Below are positions 1 through 8,529 of a stretch of DNA of 64,000 nucleotides, piece by piece. This stretch comes from Actinomycetota bacterium (GTDB lineage: Bacteria; Actinomycetota; Acidimicrobiia; Acidimicrobiales; CADCSY01), in the NCBI GenBank assembly GCA_004366205.1, contig SIRW01000097.1, positions 34,174 to 98,173 of the forward strand. Direction: 5' to 3'. Position 1 is the first letter of the stretch; each line of letters starts with the position of its first letter. A program made the translations under genes and the position numbers. The notes under the pieces were generated by a model. The model was not told where the DNA came from. It ran no database searches and saw nothing but the letters and a program-made list of their open reading frames with translations.

Positions 1-1
1 C

Positions 2-214
2 CCCACCGAGGTCGAGATCGAGACCGGTGACCGGGTCGCGTGGGTCGTCGACGACGGCGTCATCCCCCACAACGTGCGGTTCCCCGACGACGACATCGGC
101 AGCGAGAACCTGCGGGAGGGCGAGGTGTGGGCGCGCCGGTTCACCCGTGCCGGCACCTACGAGTTCGTCTGCACCCTGCACCCCCGCATGCGGGGCACCG
201 TCACCGTGCGCTGA
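2..214 (+). CDS. Cupredoxin (plastocyanin-like) copper protein, C-terminal part
   Basis: The window opens inside this gene; only the last 70 residues and the stop are present. The visible part is a cupredoxin fold end: a PHNVRFP segment supplies the first copper histidine, and a C-terminal FVCTLHPRM loop carries the Cys, His and Met ligands of a type 1 copper site. Such proteins are normally exported and shuttle electrons or bind copper outside the membrane. The N-terminus, any signal peptide and any fused domain lie upstream and cannot be judged. It runs in the same direction as the endonuclease IV gene 43 bp downstream, but that gene has its own -10 box, so cotranscription is not required. 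Confidence 0.85.
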   Translation, partial: PTEVEIETGDRVAWVVDDGVIPHNVRFPDDDIGSENLREGEVWARRFTRAGTYEFVCTLHPRMRGTVTVR

Positions 215-243
215 CGGCCCGCGGGTGGGCCCCCGGCTCCCAC

Positions 244-249
244 TAGCCT
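244..249 (+). promoter_or_regulatory. -10 box of a leaderless promoter for nfo
   Basis: TAGCCT lies 8 nt before the GTG start of the endonuclease IV gene and there is no Shine-Dalgarno sequence, which suggests that transcription starts at or next to the start codon. Confidence 0.55.
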
Positions 250-257
250 CGGCCCTC

Positions 258-1025
258 GTGGCCGAGGTCCCGCCCATCGGCGCCCACGTGCGCACCGCCG
301 ACCCGCTCGCGGCCGCCCGCGAGACCGGGTCGGACTGCGTGCAGCTGTTCCTGTCGAACCCGCAGGGCTGGAAGAAGCCCGAGCCCCGCGACGACGCCGA
401 GGCGCTGCGAGCCTCCGGCCTGCCGGTCTACGTGCACGCCCCCTACCTCGTGAACCTGGCGTCGGCCAACAACCGGGTGCGCCACCCCAGCCGCCAGATC
501 CTCCAGCACACCTGCACCGCCGCGGCCGAGGTGGGTGCCCGGGCCGTCATCGTGCACGGCGGCCACGTCGCCGAACCCGACGACCTCGACGCGGGCATCG
601 CCCGGTGGCGCAAGGCCCTCGAGCAGCTCGAGACCGACGTGCCCGTCTACCTCGAGAACACCGCCGGCGGCGACCACGCCCTGGCCCGCCACTTCGACGT
701 CATCGCCCGCCTGTGGGAGGCCATCGGCGACCTCGACGTCGGGTTCTGCCTGGACACCTGCCACACCCACGCCTCGGGCGAGGAGCTGGCCGGCTCGGCC
801 GAGCGCATCCTCGCCATCACCGGGCGCATCGACCTCGTGCACGCCAACGACTCGCGCGACCCCGCCGGCTCGGGGCGGGACCGTCACGAGCACATCGGCG
901 AGGGTGAGATCGGCACCGACGCCATCGTCGAGGTCATCCGCACCGCCGGCGCGCCCGTCATCTGCGAGACCAAGCTCGACGGCGTCGCCGGCGACATCGC
1001 CCGCCTGCGCGCCGCGCTGGGCTGA
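258..1025 (+). CDS. nfo: Deoxyribonuclease IV (AP endonuclease, Nfo family)
   Basis: A 255-aa TIM-barrel AP endonuclease, close to family length. It incises DNA 5' of abasic sites in base excision repair. Metal-binding segments are visible in order: HGGHV, a YLENTAGG stretch, [11 protein letters not shown], a VHANDS segment, [12 protein letters not shown], and a terminal CETKLD. The frame is open back to position 27, but homology starts just after the GTG at 258 ([10 protein letters not shown]...), and a TAGCCT -10 box sits 8 nt before that GTG, so I take 258 as the start. It converges on the ABC transporter, with 15 bp between stops. Confidence 0.93.
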   Translation: MAEVPPIGAHVRTADPLAAARETGSDCVQLFLSNPQGWKKPEPRDDAEALRASGLPVYVHAPYLVNLASANNRVRHPSRQILQHTCTAAAEVGARAVIVHGGHVAEPDDLDAGIARWRKALEQLETDVPVYLENTAGGDHALARHFDVIARLWEAIGDLDVGFCLDTCHTHASGEELAGSAERILAITGRIDLVHANDSRDPAGSGRDRHEHIGEGEIGTDAIVEVIRTAGAPVICETKLDGVAGDIARLRAALG

Positions 1026-1040
1026 GAGCCCGCCGGGCCG

Positions 1041-2957
1041 TCAGGGGGCGACGGGCTCGTCGGGCACGGGCCCGCCGGACCGCACGAGCGTGCGGTAGAG
1101 GCGGGCGTACAGCCCGTCGAGGGCCACCAGCTCGTCGTGGACGCCCCGCTCGACGATGACGCCCCGGTCGAGCACGAGGATCTCGTCGGCCGCCTGCACG
1201 GTGGAGAGCCGGTGGGCGATCACGATCGAGGTGCGGCCGGCCAGCACCGTGGCCAGCGCCGCCTGCACGGCCGCCTCGCTGCCGGCGTCGAGGTGGCTGG
1301 TGGCCTCGTCGAGGATCACCACCGCGGGGTCCTTCAGCAGCACCCGGGCGATGGCCAGCCGCTGCTTCTCGCCGCCCGAGAGCCGGTAGCCCCGCTCGCC
1401 CACGATCGTGTCGAACCCCTGGGGGAGCGCGGTGATCACGTCGAGGACCTGGGCGGCCCGGCACGCCTCGACCAGGTCGGCATCGCTGGCGTCGGGCCGG
1501 GCGTAGCGGAGGTTGCTCGCCACCGTGTCGTGGAACAGGTGGGGGTCCTGGGACACCACGCCCACGGCGCGCCGCAGGCTGCGCTGGGTCAGCAGGCGTA
1601 CCCCGTGGCCGTCGACGCGCACCGCCCCCGCGGTCGCCTCGTACAGCCGCGGGACCAGCGAGGCCAGCGTCGTCTTGCCCGCCCCCGACGGCCCGACGAG
1701 GGCGACCATGCGGCCCGGCTCGATGGTGGCGGTGACCCCCCGCAGGACCCAGCCGCCCTCGCCCGGGCCGTCGGCCCGGGGCGCCGGTGCCCCGGTCCCG
1801 TCGCTGCCCTCGGCCTCGAGCGACGGGATGGACACGTCCCCGGCCGCGGGGTAGCGGAACCACACGTCGTCGAGCTCGACCCGCCCGACGGGGTCGACGA
1901 GCTCGACCGCGCCGGGGGCGTCGTCGATGGCGTGCGGCGTGTCGAGCACCTCGAAGACCCGCTCGAAGCTGACGAGCGCCGTCAGCACGTCGACCCGGGC
2001 GTTGGTCAGGCTCGTGAGGGGCTGGTAGATGCGCGTCACGTAGGCCGCGAGGGCCACGAGCGTCCCGAGCGTGACCACCCCGGAGATCACCAGCTGGGCG
2101 CCGGCCCAGTACACGGCGGCCACGCCGATCGCCCCCACGAGCGTGAGCGAGGCGAAGAACGCCCGGCCGTACAGGGCGCTGCGGACGCCGATCGCCCGCA
2201 CCCGGCCGGCCCGCTCGGCGAACGCCGCCTCCTCGTCGTCGTGGCGCCCGAAGAGCTTGACCAGCAGCGCCCCGGCCACGTTGAACCGCTCGGTCATGGT
2301 GGCGTTCATCGCCGCGTTGAGGGCCATGGCCTCGCGGGTCAGCTCCTGGAGGCGCCGGCCCACCCGCTTGGCGGGCACGATGAAGCAGGGCAGCAGCACG
2401 AGGGCCAGCACGGTGAGGCGCCACTCGAGCAGCAGCATCGCCGTCACCGTCGTGACCAGCGTGAACACGTTGAACACGACCTGGCCGAGGGTGCCGGTGA
2501 GCGCCCGCTGGGCGCCGATCACATCGTTGTTCAGCCTGCTGACGACCGCGCCGGTCTGGGTCCGGGTGAAGAACGACAACGGCATGCGCTGCACGTGGTC
2601 GAACAGGGCGCGCCGCAGGTCGAAGATGAGGCCCTCCCCGATCCGGGCCGACAGCCAGCGCTCGACCAGGTCGGCGCCCAGGTTCAGCACGGCGACGCCG
2701 ACGGCGAGCAGCGCCAGGGTCGTGACCAGGCCCCGGTCGAGCGTGGGGATCGCCCGGTCGATCACCTCGCGGTAGATCAACGGCGGGGCGAGGTTGAGCA
2801 GGGCGCCGGCGACGAGCACACCGAGGTACGCGGCGAGGAAGTGCCGGTAGGGCCGGGCGAACTGCCACACCCGAGCGACCAGGCGACGGTCGACACCCGC
2901 TGCGCCCAGGTCCTGCCGGTCACCGGCCGGCAGCATGGCGTGGGGCCCCGCGCGCAT
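1041..2957 (-). CDS. ABC transporter, fused permease-ATPase (exporter half-transporter)
   Basis: A 638-aa half-transporter of the MsbA/LmrA/MdlB type. The N-terminal half carries six predicted membrane segments. The C-terminal ATPase has Walker A GPSGAGKTT (about residue 420), a Q-loop SQDPHLF, the signature LSGGEKQRLAIARVL, Walker B VVILDEATSHLD and an H-loop AHRLST. It should dimerise and drive ATP-dependent export; the substrate cannot be read from sequence. A TAGCCT box lies 6 nt upstream of the ATG at 2957, favouring that start over the internal ATG seven codons later. The tRNA-Ser gene ends 16 bp upstream on the same strand. A 30-residue Gly/Pro/Glu-rich insert sits just before the ATPase domain. 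Confidence 0.9.
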   Translation of the reverse strand: MRAGPHAMLPAGDRQDLGAAGVDRRLVARVWQFARPYRHFLAAYLGVLVAGALLNLAPPLIYREVIDRAIPTLDRGLVTTLALLAVGVAVLNLGADLVERWLSARIGEGLIFDLRRALFDHVQRMPLSFFTRTQTGAVVSRLNNDVIGAQRALTGTLGQVVFNVFTLVTTVTAMLLLEWRLTVLALVLLPCFIVPAKRVGRRLQELTREAMALNAAMNATMTERFNVAGALLVKLFGRHDDEEAAFAERAGRVRAIGVRSALYGRAFFASLTLVGAIGVAAVYWAGAQLVISGVVTLGTLVALAAYVTRIYQPLTSLTNARVDVLTALVSFERVFEVLDTPHAIDDAPGAVELVDPVGRVELDDVWFRYPAAGDVSIPSLEAEGSDGTGAPAPRADGPGEGGWVLRGVTATIEPGRMVALVGPSGAGKTTLASLVPRLYEATAGAVRVDGHGVRLLTQRSLRRAVGVVSQDPHLFHDTVASNLRYARPDASDADLVEACRAAQVLDVITALPQGFDTIVGERGYRLSGGEKQRLAIARVLLKDPAVVILDEATSHLDAGSEAAVQAALATVLAGRTSIVIAHRLSTVQAADEILVLDRGVIVERGVHDELVALDGLYARLYRTLVRSGGPVPDEPVAP

Positions 2958-2963
2958 GCGTCG

Positions 2964-2969
2964 AGGCTA
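2964..2969 (-). promoter_or_regulatory. -10 box of a leaderless promoter for the ABC transporter
   Basis: TAGCCT on the minus strand ends 6 nt before the ATG at 2957, in the short space between the tRNA-Ser gene and the coding region. Confidence 0.5.
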
Positions 2970-2973
2970 CGGC

Positions 2974-3059
2974 GGAGGGAGTGGGATTCGAACCCACGGT
3001 GACCCGGAGGCCACAACGGCTTTCGAGGCCGCCCCATTCGTCCGCTCTGGCATCCCTCC
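2974..3059 (-). tRNA. tRNA-Ser (anticodon CGA)
   Basis: An 86-nt class II tRNA. Read on the minus strand it has a 7-bp acceptor stem (GGAGGGA with TCCCTCC), an anticodon loop CTCGAAA giving CGA, a long variable arm and a T arm containing GGTTCGAATCC. It reads the serine codon UCG. No CCA is encoded. Its acceptor and T-arm sequences match those of the second tRNA-Ser at 4943-5027. Confidence 0.95.
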
Positions 3060-3069
3060 GGCGGCGATG

Positions 3070-3603
3070 CTACCGGGTGGCCTCCGAGCCCCCGTCATCG
3101 GTCGCCTGCGGGGCGGCGACCGGTCGCCGGCCCCGGCGACCGGCGAAGAAGTCCGTGAGCAGGGCCCCGCACTCCTCGGCGAGCACGCCCGCGGTGACGG
3201 GCACCTCGTGGTTCAGGCGGGGGTCCGCGCACAGGTTGTAGAGCGAGCCGCACGCGCCGGCCTTGGGGTCGGCGGCGCCGAAGACCAGCCGGCCGGCGCG
3301 GGCCGCGACCAGCGCCCCGGCGCACATCGGGCACGGCTCGAGGGTGACCACCAGGGTCACGGCGTCGAGGCGCCAGCCGCCGAGCGCGGCGGCGGCCTGC
3401 TGGAGCGCGATCAGCTCGGCGTGGGCCGTGGGGTCGCGGCGCACCTCCCGCTCGTTGCGGCCCCGGCCGACGACCCGGCCCTCGACGAGGGCCACGGCGC
3501 CGACGGGCACGTCGCCGCCGGCGGCGGCGGCCTCGGCCTCGGCCAGGGCCAGGCGCATCGCCTCCTCGTCGGTGCCCGCTGCGTCGCGGGGGCCGGGGAC
3601 CAC
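3070..3603 (-). CDS. tadA: tRNA-specific adenosine deaminase TadA
   Basis: A 177-aa zinc deaminase that converts A34 to inosine in tRNA-Arg(ACG). The zinc site is visible as HAE (catalytic Glu) followed by the PCPMC cysteines. A PVGAVAL strand, the DPTAHAE region and an RLVFGAADPKAGACGS segment are typical of TadA. The frame stays open far upstream, but homology begins near the GTG at 3603, and a TACCCT -10-like box lies 6 nt before it. It is bracketed by two tRNA-Ser genes and lies close to the SRP RNA, a common tRNA/translation neighbourhood. Confidence 0.92.
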   Translation of the reverse strand: MVPGPRDAAGTDEEAMRLALAEAEAAAAGGDVPVGAVALVEGRVVGRGRNEREVRRDPTAHAELIALQQAAAALGGWRLDAVTLVVTLEPCPMCAGALVAARAGRLVFGAADPKAGACGSLYNLCADPRLNHEVPVTAGVLAEECGALLTDFFAGRRGRRPVAAPQATDDGGSEATR

Positions 3604-3609
3604 GGGAGG

Positions 3610-3615
3610 AGGGTA
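3610..3615 (-). promoter_or_regulatory. -10 box of a leaderless promoter for tadA
   Basis: TACCCT on the minus strand lies 6 nt before the GTG at 3603. No Shine-Dalgarno sequence is present. Confidence 0.45.
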
Positions 3616-3736
3616 GCGGCGGCCGGCCCGTCGATTCGCGCCGGCGCGGGGAGGAGTCGGGCGGCCGGCGTCGAACTGTGAGGGCCAAGGAGTGGTTCGG
3701 GCGGCGCTGGGGCCGTCCGGGCGCTTCTGAGGGGTC

Positions 3737-4930
3737 ATGAGGAACGTATCGAGGGCAGGCAACGGGCGGGCGGTACGGGCGGGGTTCCTGGCCGTCCTCG
3801 CCCTCGTGGTCGCACTCATCGAAGCGCCGCCCCCACGATCCGAGCTCCCCGAGGGGGTGGCGGCGTCCGCCGCCGCGCACGCGCCCGGCCTGGACCGGGT
3901 CAGCGGACCGTCGACGCGGCGCGCAGGAGGCGCCGAGCTCGGCGTGCCGTTCACCGACGCGGCGATCCACGCCGCCCTGGCGTCGTGGCCGGGAACGACC
4001 GGCCGGCCCGAGGCCGAGCCGCTCGACGTCCCCCCCGGCGACCTCGCCATCGCTCCGCCGCCCGACGAGTTCGACGCCCCGCCGCCACCGCCGGTGCCGC
4101 CGCCCGAGCCGCTGCGCCGGGGTGCCTTCGACGACGTCGTGCCTGCGGGCGGCGTGTGGGCGGTCGTCATCGGGATCAACGACTACCCGGGCACCCGCCA
4201 CGACCTGCGCTCTGCCGTCGCCGACGCCGACGACGTCGACCGTGCCCTCGCCCAGTTCGGGGTGGCGGCCAGCCGGCGCCTGGTGCTCCGGGACCGCGAG
4301 GCCACCGCCCGGTCCATCCGCCTCGCCGCCCAGTGGCTCGTGGCCCACGCCGGTCCTGACGCCACCGCCGTGTTCTTCTTCGCCGGCCACGTCCGCAAGC
4401 TCGCGGCCGAGACCGAGGCCATGGTCGGCGCCGACGGCCAGCTCGTGACCGACGCCGAGCTGGCCGACGCCCTCCGCCCGCTCCAGGCGGCCCGGGCGTG
4501 GATCGTGATCGCCGCCTGCTACGGCGGCGGGTTCACCGAGGTGCTGGCCCCGGGCCGGGTGCTCACCGCCGCGGCCGACGCCGACAGCCTCGCCTACGAG
4601 AACTCGTACTTCGGGCGGTCCTACCTCGTGCAGTACATGGTGCGCGAGGCGATGATCGAGCGGCGGGCTCCGGGGTCGGTGCAGCGCGCCTTCGCCTACG
4701 CCGAGGCGGCGCTGGGCCGGGACTACCCGCACCGGGTCCCCGTGCAGATCGACCACGGCCACGGCGAGCTGGTGCTCGACAAGACCGGCGGCGCGGCCTC
4801 GACCCCGGCCCCCGCACCGAGCGGTGGGGGTGGCGCGCCGCCCCCGTCCCCGGACGGCGGCGGCAGCGAGGAGCCCCCCAAGGACGGGTGCTCCCGCCTG
4901 ACCCTCGGCGTCGTCAGCTGCCGGGGCTGA
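3737..4930 (+). CDS. Secreted caspase-like (clan CD) cysteine peptidase domain protein
   Basis: A 397-aa protein with an N-terminal signal or anchor segment (residues about 15-32), a Pro/Ala-rich linker to about residue 130, then a caspase-hemoglobinase fold. That fold begins WAVVIGINDYPG, has the catalytic-His motif VFFFAGHVRK and the catalytic-Cys motif WIVIAACYGGGF, and is followed by a YENSYFGRSYLVQYMV stretch. The C-terminus is a low-complexity Gly/Pro/Ser tail ending with two Cys. The His-Cys dyad looks intact, so a secreted or surface peptidase is plausible; substrate and role are unknown. It stands alone, with tadA diverging and a tRNA-Ser gene converging 12 bp downstream. A GAGGGG just before the ATG may be a ribosome binding site, but the spacing is short. 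Confidence 0.75.
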   Translation: MRNVSRAGNGRAVRAGFLAVLALVVALIEAPPPRSELPEGVAASAAAHAPGLDRVSGPSTRRAGGAELGVPFTDAAIHAALASWPGTTGRPEAEPLDVPPGDLAIAPPPDEFDAPPPPPVPPPEPLRRGAFDDVVPAGGVWAVVIGINDYPGTRHDLRSAVADADDVDRALAQFGVAASRRLVLRDREATARSIRLAAQWLVAHAGPDATAVFFFAGHVRKLAAETEAMVGADGQLVTDAELADALRPLQAARAWIVIAACYGGGFTEVLAPGRVLTAAADADSLAYENSYFGRSYLVQYMVREAMIERRAPGSVQRAFAYAEAALGRDYPHRVPVQIDHGHGELVLDKTGGAASTPAPAPSGGGGAPPPSPDGGGSEEPPKDGCSRLTLGVVSCRG

Positions 4931-4942
4931 CGGTTCGCGAGC

Positions 4943-5027
4943 GGAGGGAGTGGGATTCGAACCCACGGTGGGCAGGACCCACACACGCTTTCCAAGCGTG
5001 CCGATTCGGCCGCTCTCGCATCCCTCC
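4943..5027 (-). tRNA. tRNA-Ser (anticodon GGA)
   Basis: An 85-nt class II tRNA. On the minus strand a GGAGGGA/TCCCTCC acceptor stem, an anticodon stem CACGC/GCGTG with loop TTGGAAA (anticodon GGA), a long variable arm and a T arm with GGTTCGAATCC are all visible. It reads UCC and UCU. No CCA is encoded. Confidence 0.95.
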
Positions 5028-5070
5028 CGGGAGCGATCAGGGTATCCTGGGCGCACGCCCGCCGTTCCAC

Positions 5071-5176
5071 GCGGCGGCCGGGTCCTGTGCAACCGCTCCC
5101 CGTGAACCGAGTCAGGGCCGGGAGGCAGCAGCTCTCAGCGGGTCGAGCGGTGTGCCGCAGACAGCCTGGCCGCCGC
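5071..5176 (+). ncRNA. ffs: Signal recognition particle RNA, small bacterial type
   Basis: The conserved SRP apical domain is recognisable: GTCAGGGCCGGGAGGCAGCAG matches the universal Ffh-binding hairpin (symmetric loop and GGAA-type tetraloop region, here GGGAGG). The flanks pair into one long helix (GCGGCGGCCGGG with CCTGGCCGCCGC), giving a rod of about 106 nt. A TATCCT at 5043-5048 could be its -10 box. The RNA joins Ffh in targeting membrane proteins. It lies directly upstream of dnaX, as in many bacteria. The ends are estimated from the helix. Confidence 0.88.
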
Positions 5177-5227
5177 GTCGAGCGGCGGGCGTGTCGCGGC
5201 GAGGGGCTGGTCGTGTAGAAGTTGGGG

Positions 5228-7105
5228 ATGGCCGTGCAGTCCCTCTACCGCCGGTACCGGCCGCGCCGGTTCGGCGACGTGCGGGGCCAGGAGCACGTCG
5301 TGCGGGTGCTCGGCAACGCCGTCCGCGAGGGCACGGTCAGCCACGCCTACCTGTTCAGCGGACCCCGCGGCACGGGCAAGACCTCCACCGCCCGCATCCT
5401 GGCCAAGGCCCTCAACTGCACGGCGTCCGTCGACGGCGAGCCGTGCTGCACGTGCGAGTCGTGCGTGGCGGTGGAGGCCGGCACGTCCCTCGACGTCGTC
5501 GAGCTCGACGCGGCGTCGAACCGGGGCGTCGAGGACATGCGCGACCTCGTCGCCCGGGTGGCGCTCGGCACCTCGGGCCGCACGAAGCTCTACATCCTCG
5601 ACGAGGTCCACATGCTCACCAAGGACGCGTCGAACACGTTGCTGAAGACCCTGGAGGAGCCCCCGGGCCACGTGGTGTTCGTGCTCGCCACCACCGAGCC
5701 CGAGAAGGTGCTGCCGACCATCCGCAGCCGCACCCAGCACCTCGAGTTCCGGCTGCTGCCCGCAGCGGTGCTCGTCGAGCACCTGCGCTGGGTCGCCTCC
5801 GACGCCGGCCTCGCCCTCGACGACGAGGCCATCGAGGCGGCCGTGCGCCGCGGGGCCGGCTCCGCGCGCGACTCGCTCTCGGCGCTCGACCAGATCGTCG
5901 CGGCCGGGGGCGCCGCCGCCGACGAGGCGCCCCTCGACGAGATCATCGAGGCGATCTGCGAGGAGGACCCGGGACGGGCCCTCGCCGCCGTCGCCCGGGC
6001 CGCCGACGCCGGCCGCGAACCCCGGCAGCTCGCCAGCGGGCTGCTCGCGCACCTGCGGGACGCCTTCCTCTCGCTCGAGGCCCCCGACCTCGTCGCCCTG
6101 CCCGACGCCGCTCGCGAGCGGGTCGCCGCCCAGGCGGCCCGCCTCGGTCGCCCCGGCGTGCTCGCCGCCCTCACGGCCGTCGGCGAGGCCGCGGCGCTCA
6201 TGCGCGACGCCCCTGACCCGCGGGTGCCGCTCGAGGTGGCGCTCGTGCGGGTCACCCGGCGGGCGGACACCACCGTCGAGGCCCTCGCCGAGCGCGTCGC
6301 CCGGCTGGAGCGGGCCGTTCGCGACGGTGGTGCCGGATCGCCGGGCGCACCGGCCCGGACCGCGGGGGGCTCGGGCCGCACGGCCGGACCCGCCCCGGAC
6401 CCGCCGGCGAGGACCGCGGGGGGATCGGGCCGCACGGCCGGACCGGCCCCGGACCCGCCGCCCGCACCCCGGGCTGCCACCGGCCGCCCGGCCCTCGGCG
6501 GCGTCCGCCGGAGCCGCAGCGGCAGCGGCGCCGGTACCCCCACCGGCGCCGGCCCGGGCCCGGCGCCCGGCGGCGGGGAGCCCGCGGGCGCGCCGCCCGC
6601 AAGGGGCGCGGCGCCCGCCCACGCCGGGTCCGCTGACCTGCCCACGCGCGACGAGCTCACCGTCGCCTGGGCCGACCACATCGTCGGGTCGCTGCGGCCC
6701 GCCACCAAGGCCCGCTACCTGGCGGGCCGCTTCGTGGAGGTCCGTGACGGCGCCGCCGTGTTCGCCCTCCCCAACCAGGTGCACCGCGACCAGTGCGAGA
6801 CCCGGCGGGCCGACGTCGAGGAGGCCCTCGCCGCCCACTTCGGCCGGCCGGTGCCCCTGCGCCTGGTGGTCGACGCCGGCGAGACGGGCGCCGCCCGCCC
6901 CGACCGCGCCGCCACGGGACGGAGCGGCGAGGACGCCGCCCTCCCAGCCGCGCCGGCCGGCGGGCCGGCCGAGGGCGGTGAGCCCGAGCTCGTCGACGTC
7001 TCCGAGCTCACCGACGCCCCCGACCAGCCCGCCGACGGGGTGGCCCGGCTGGCCGAGGCGTTCCCCGGTGCCGAGGTCGTCGAGGACCCGCCCTCCACCG
7101 GCTGA
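5228..7105 (+). CDS. dnaX: DNA polymerase III subunits gamma/tau
   Basis: The clamp-loader ATPase of the replisome, 625 aa. It shows YRRYRP at the N-terminus, Walker A GPRGTGKTS, a zinc module with four cysteines (CTASVDGEPCCTCESC), Walker B LYILDEVHML, the sensor ATTEPEKVL and the SRC-type SRTQHLEF. The C-terminal part holds a Pro/Ala/Gly-rich linker with an exact-frame tandem repeat of 18 residues (6353-6460) and then a tau-like domain. The ATG at 5228 is preferred over a TTG two codons earlier because MAVQSLYRRYRP matches the family N-terminus. It is followed by ybaB and recR in the conserved order. Confidence 0.95.
   Translation: MAVQSLYRRYRPRRFGDVRGQEHVVRVLGNAVREGTVSHAYLFSGPRGTGKTSTARILAKALNCTASVDGEPCCTCESCVAVEAGTSLDVVELDAASNRGVEDMRDLVARVALGTSGRTKLYILDEVHMLTKDASNTLLKTLEEPPGHVVFVLATTEPEKVLPTIRSRTQHLEFRLLPAAVLVEHLRWVASDAGLALDDEAIEAAVRRGAGSARDSLSALDQIVAAGGAAADEAPLDEIIEAICEEDPGRALAAVARAADAGREPRQLASGLLAHLRDAFLSLEAPDLVALPDAARERVAAQAARLGRPGVLAALTAVGEAAALMRDAPDPRVPLEVALVRVTRRADTTVEALAERVARLERAVRDGGAGSPGAPARTAGGSGRTAGPAPDPPARTAGGSGRTAGPAPDPPPAPRAATGRPALGGVRRSRSGSGAGTPTGAGPGPAPGGGEPAGAPPARGAAPAHAGSADLPTRDELTVAWADHIVGSLRPATKARYLAGRFVEVRDGAAVFALPNQVHRDQCETRRADVEEALAAHFGRPVPLRLVVDAGETGAARPDRAATGRSGEDAALPAAPAGGPAEGGEPELVDVSELTDAPDQPADGVARLAEAFPGAEVVEDPPSTG
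6353..6460 (+). repeat. Tandem 54-bp repeat within dnaX (two copies)
   Basis: Two adjacent 54-bp units (6353-6406 and 6407-6460) encode nearly the same 18 residues, ARTAGGSGRTAGPAPDPP, in the linker between the ATPase and tau regions of DnaX. The units differ at a few bases, mostly silent. This is probably slippage or unequal crossover in a disordered linker. Confidence 0.85.
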
Positions 7106-7145
7106 CGCCCCGACCGGCGGCCTGATCCGTGGGAAGATCGACGGC

Positions 7146-7481
7146 ATGGCCGACGAGCCCGACCTGAACCTCAACGCCCTGCTCGAACAGGCCCAGCAGG
7201 TGCAGCAGCAGCTGCTCGCGGCCCGGTCCGCCGCCGCCGAGCAGGTGGTCGAAGGGCACGCCGGCGGCGGGGTCGTCAGCGTGGAGGTCACCGGGGGCCT
7301 CGAGTTCCGCAAGGTCACGATCTCGCCCGAGGTGGTCGACCCCGCCGACGTCGAGATGCTCGAGGACCTCGTGCTCGCCGCGATCCACGACGCACTCCAC
7401 CGCGTCGAGGAGTTGCAGCAGGGCGCCATGGGCGGCCTCGACCTGGGGGGCGGCATCCAGGGCCTGCTCGGCGGCTCCTGA
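7146..7481 (+). CDS. YbaB/EbfC family nucleoid-associated protein
   Basis: A 111-aa DNA-binding protein. It contains the coiled N-terminal helix (LNALLEQAQQVQQQLLAA), the core VVEGHAGGGVVSVEVTGG and the conserved ISPEVVDP region, ending in a Gly-rich tail. Family members form tweezer-like dimers that bind DNA and are almost always encoded between dnaX and recR, as here. The ATG at 7146 is preceded by GAAGATC rather than a ribosome binding site, like other leaderless-looking starts in the window. Confidence 0.92.
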   Translation: MADEPDLNLNALLEQAQQVQQQLLAARSAAAEQVVEGHAGGGVVSVEVTGGLEFRKVTISPEVVDPADVEMLEDLVLAAIHDALHRVEELQQGAMGGLDLGGGIQGLLGGS

Positions 7482-7493
7482 CCAGGTTCGCCG

Positions 7494-8093
7494 GTGTACG
7501 CCGCCGCCGTCCAGGAGCTCATCGACGAGCTGGGCCGCCTGCCCGGCATCGGGCCCAAGTCCGCCCAGCGCATCGCCTTCCACCTGCTGAAGGTGCCGGC
7601 CTCCGACGCGCTGCGCCTCGCCGCCGCCATCACCCAGGCCAAGGAGCGGGTCGTGTTCTGCGGCCGCTGCTTCAACGTGGCCGAGGCGCCGGAGTGCGAC
7701 ATCTGCGCCGACCCTCGCCGGGACCCTCACGTCGTGTGCGTCGTCGAGGAGCCCCGCGACGTCGTGGCCATCGAGCGCACCCAGGAGTACCGGGGGCGCT
7801 ACCACGTGCTCCAGGGGGCGATCAGCCCCATCGAGGGCATCGGGCCCGACCAGCTGAAGGTGGCCGAGCTGCTCGCCCGCATCGAGCCCGAGGGCATCAC
7901 CGAGGCCATCCTCTGCACGAACCCCAACATCGAAGGTGAGGCCACCGCCATGTACCTCGCCCGCCTGCTCAAGCCCCTGGGGCTGCGGGTGACGCGGATC
8001 GCCAGCGGCCTGCCGGTGGGCGGCGACCTCGAGTACGCCGACGAGCTGACCCTCGGTCGGGCGCTCGAGGGCCGGCGCGACGTGGAGGCCTGA
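7494..8093 (+). CDS. recR: Recombination protein RecR
   Basis: A 199-aa member of the RecFOR/RecOR gap-repair complex, which loads RecA on single-stranded gaps. Visible are the N-terminal helix-hairpin-helix ([17 protein letters not shown]), the four-cysteine zinc finger ([16 protein letters not shown]), the Toprim domain ([15 protein letters not shown] ... [14 protein letters not shown]) and the C-terminal ATR(I)[14 protein letters not shown] region. The GTG start is 12 bp after ybaB, so dnaX-ybaB-recR is probably one transcript. Confidence 0.95.
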   Translation: MYAAAVQELIDELGRLPGIGPKSAQRIAFHLLKVPASDALRLAAAITQAKERVVFCGRCFNVAEAPECDICADPRRDPHVVCVVEEPRDVVAIERTQEYRGRYHVLQGAISPIEGIGPDQLKVAELLARIEPEGITEAILCTNPNIEGEATAMYLARLLKPLGLRVTRIASGLPVGGDLEYADELTLGRALEGRRDVEA

Positions 8094-8136
8094 GGTCGAC
8101 CCTCGGGGGTCAGGCCGGCCAGGCCGGGGCGCGGGC

Positions 8137-8529
8137 ATGCTCGTCGCCACGGCGGGCTCGGTCGGGCTCGGCGTCGCCGCCTTCCTCCCGTGGGGCCGCA
8201 GCGGCACGGCCCGACGGAACAGCTTCGAGCTCGTGCAGGCGGCCGAGCGCCTCGACCTGCTCGACGGCGCCCTCGCCGGCGTGGGCGCGCTGGCCTGGTT
8301 CCTGGTGCCCGCCGCCGTCGCCGGGGTGTGGCTGGCGGCCGTCCTCCGCCGCCCGGTCATGGCCGGTACCCTGGCGTCGTCGGTGGCGGCCCTCGGCCTG
8401 GCGCTGGCGGTGGTGGTGCGGTCCTCACCGGTCCGCACCGAGCCGGGCCTGGTGTGGGGGGTCGCAGCGGCGGCGACCGCCCTGGCGGGCGTGGCGTGGA
8501 TGGTGATCGAGCGAAGGGGCGAGCGGTGA
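8137..8529 (+). CDS. Small integral membrane protein, four predicted segments
   Basis: A 130-aa hydrophobic protein with about four membrane segments (roughly residues 5-20, 44-66, 72-92 and 101-122) and a short basic C-terminus. I do not recognise the family. It starts 43 bp after recR and its stop overlaps the next gene's GTG by 4 bp (GTGA). The two are therefore almost certainly translated together, and this protein probably works with its larger membrane-anchored partner. Confidence 0.7.
   Translation: MLVATAGSVGLGVAAFLPWGRSGTARRNSFELVQAAERLDLLDGALAGVGALAWFLVPAAVAGVWLAAVLRRPVMAGTLASSVAALGLALAVVVRSSPVRTEPGLVWGVAAAATALAGVAWMVIERRGER

Noticed and set aside
1137..3002. A 621-codon plus-strand frame
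   Set aside because: Antisense of the ABC transporter and the tRNA-Ser; composition-driven and without motifs.
5228..7105. Programmed frameshift in dnaX producing gamma
   Set aside because: No slippery A-run is present in this GC-rich gene; a gamma form cannot be inferred.
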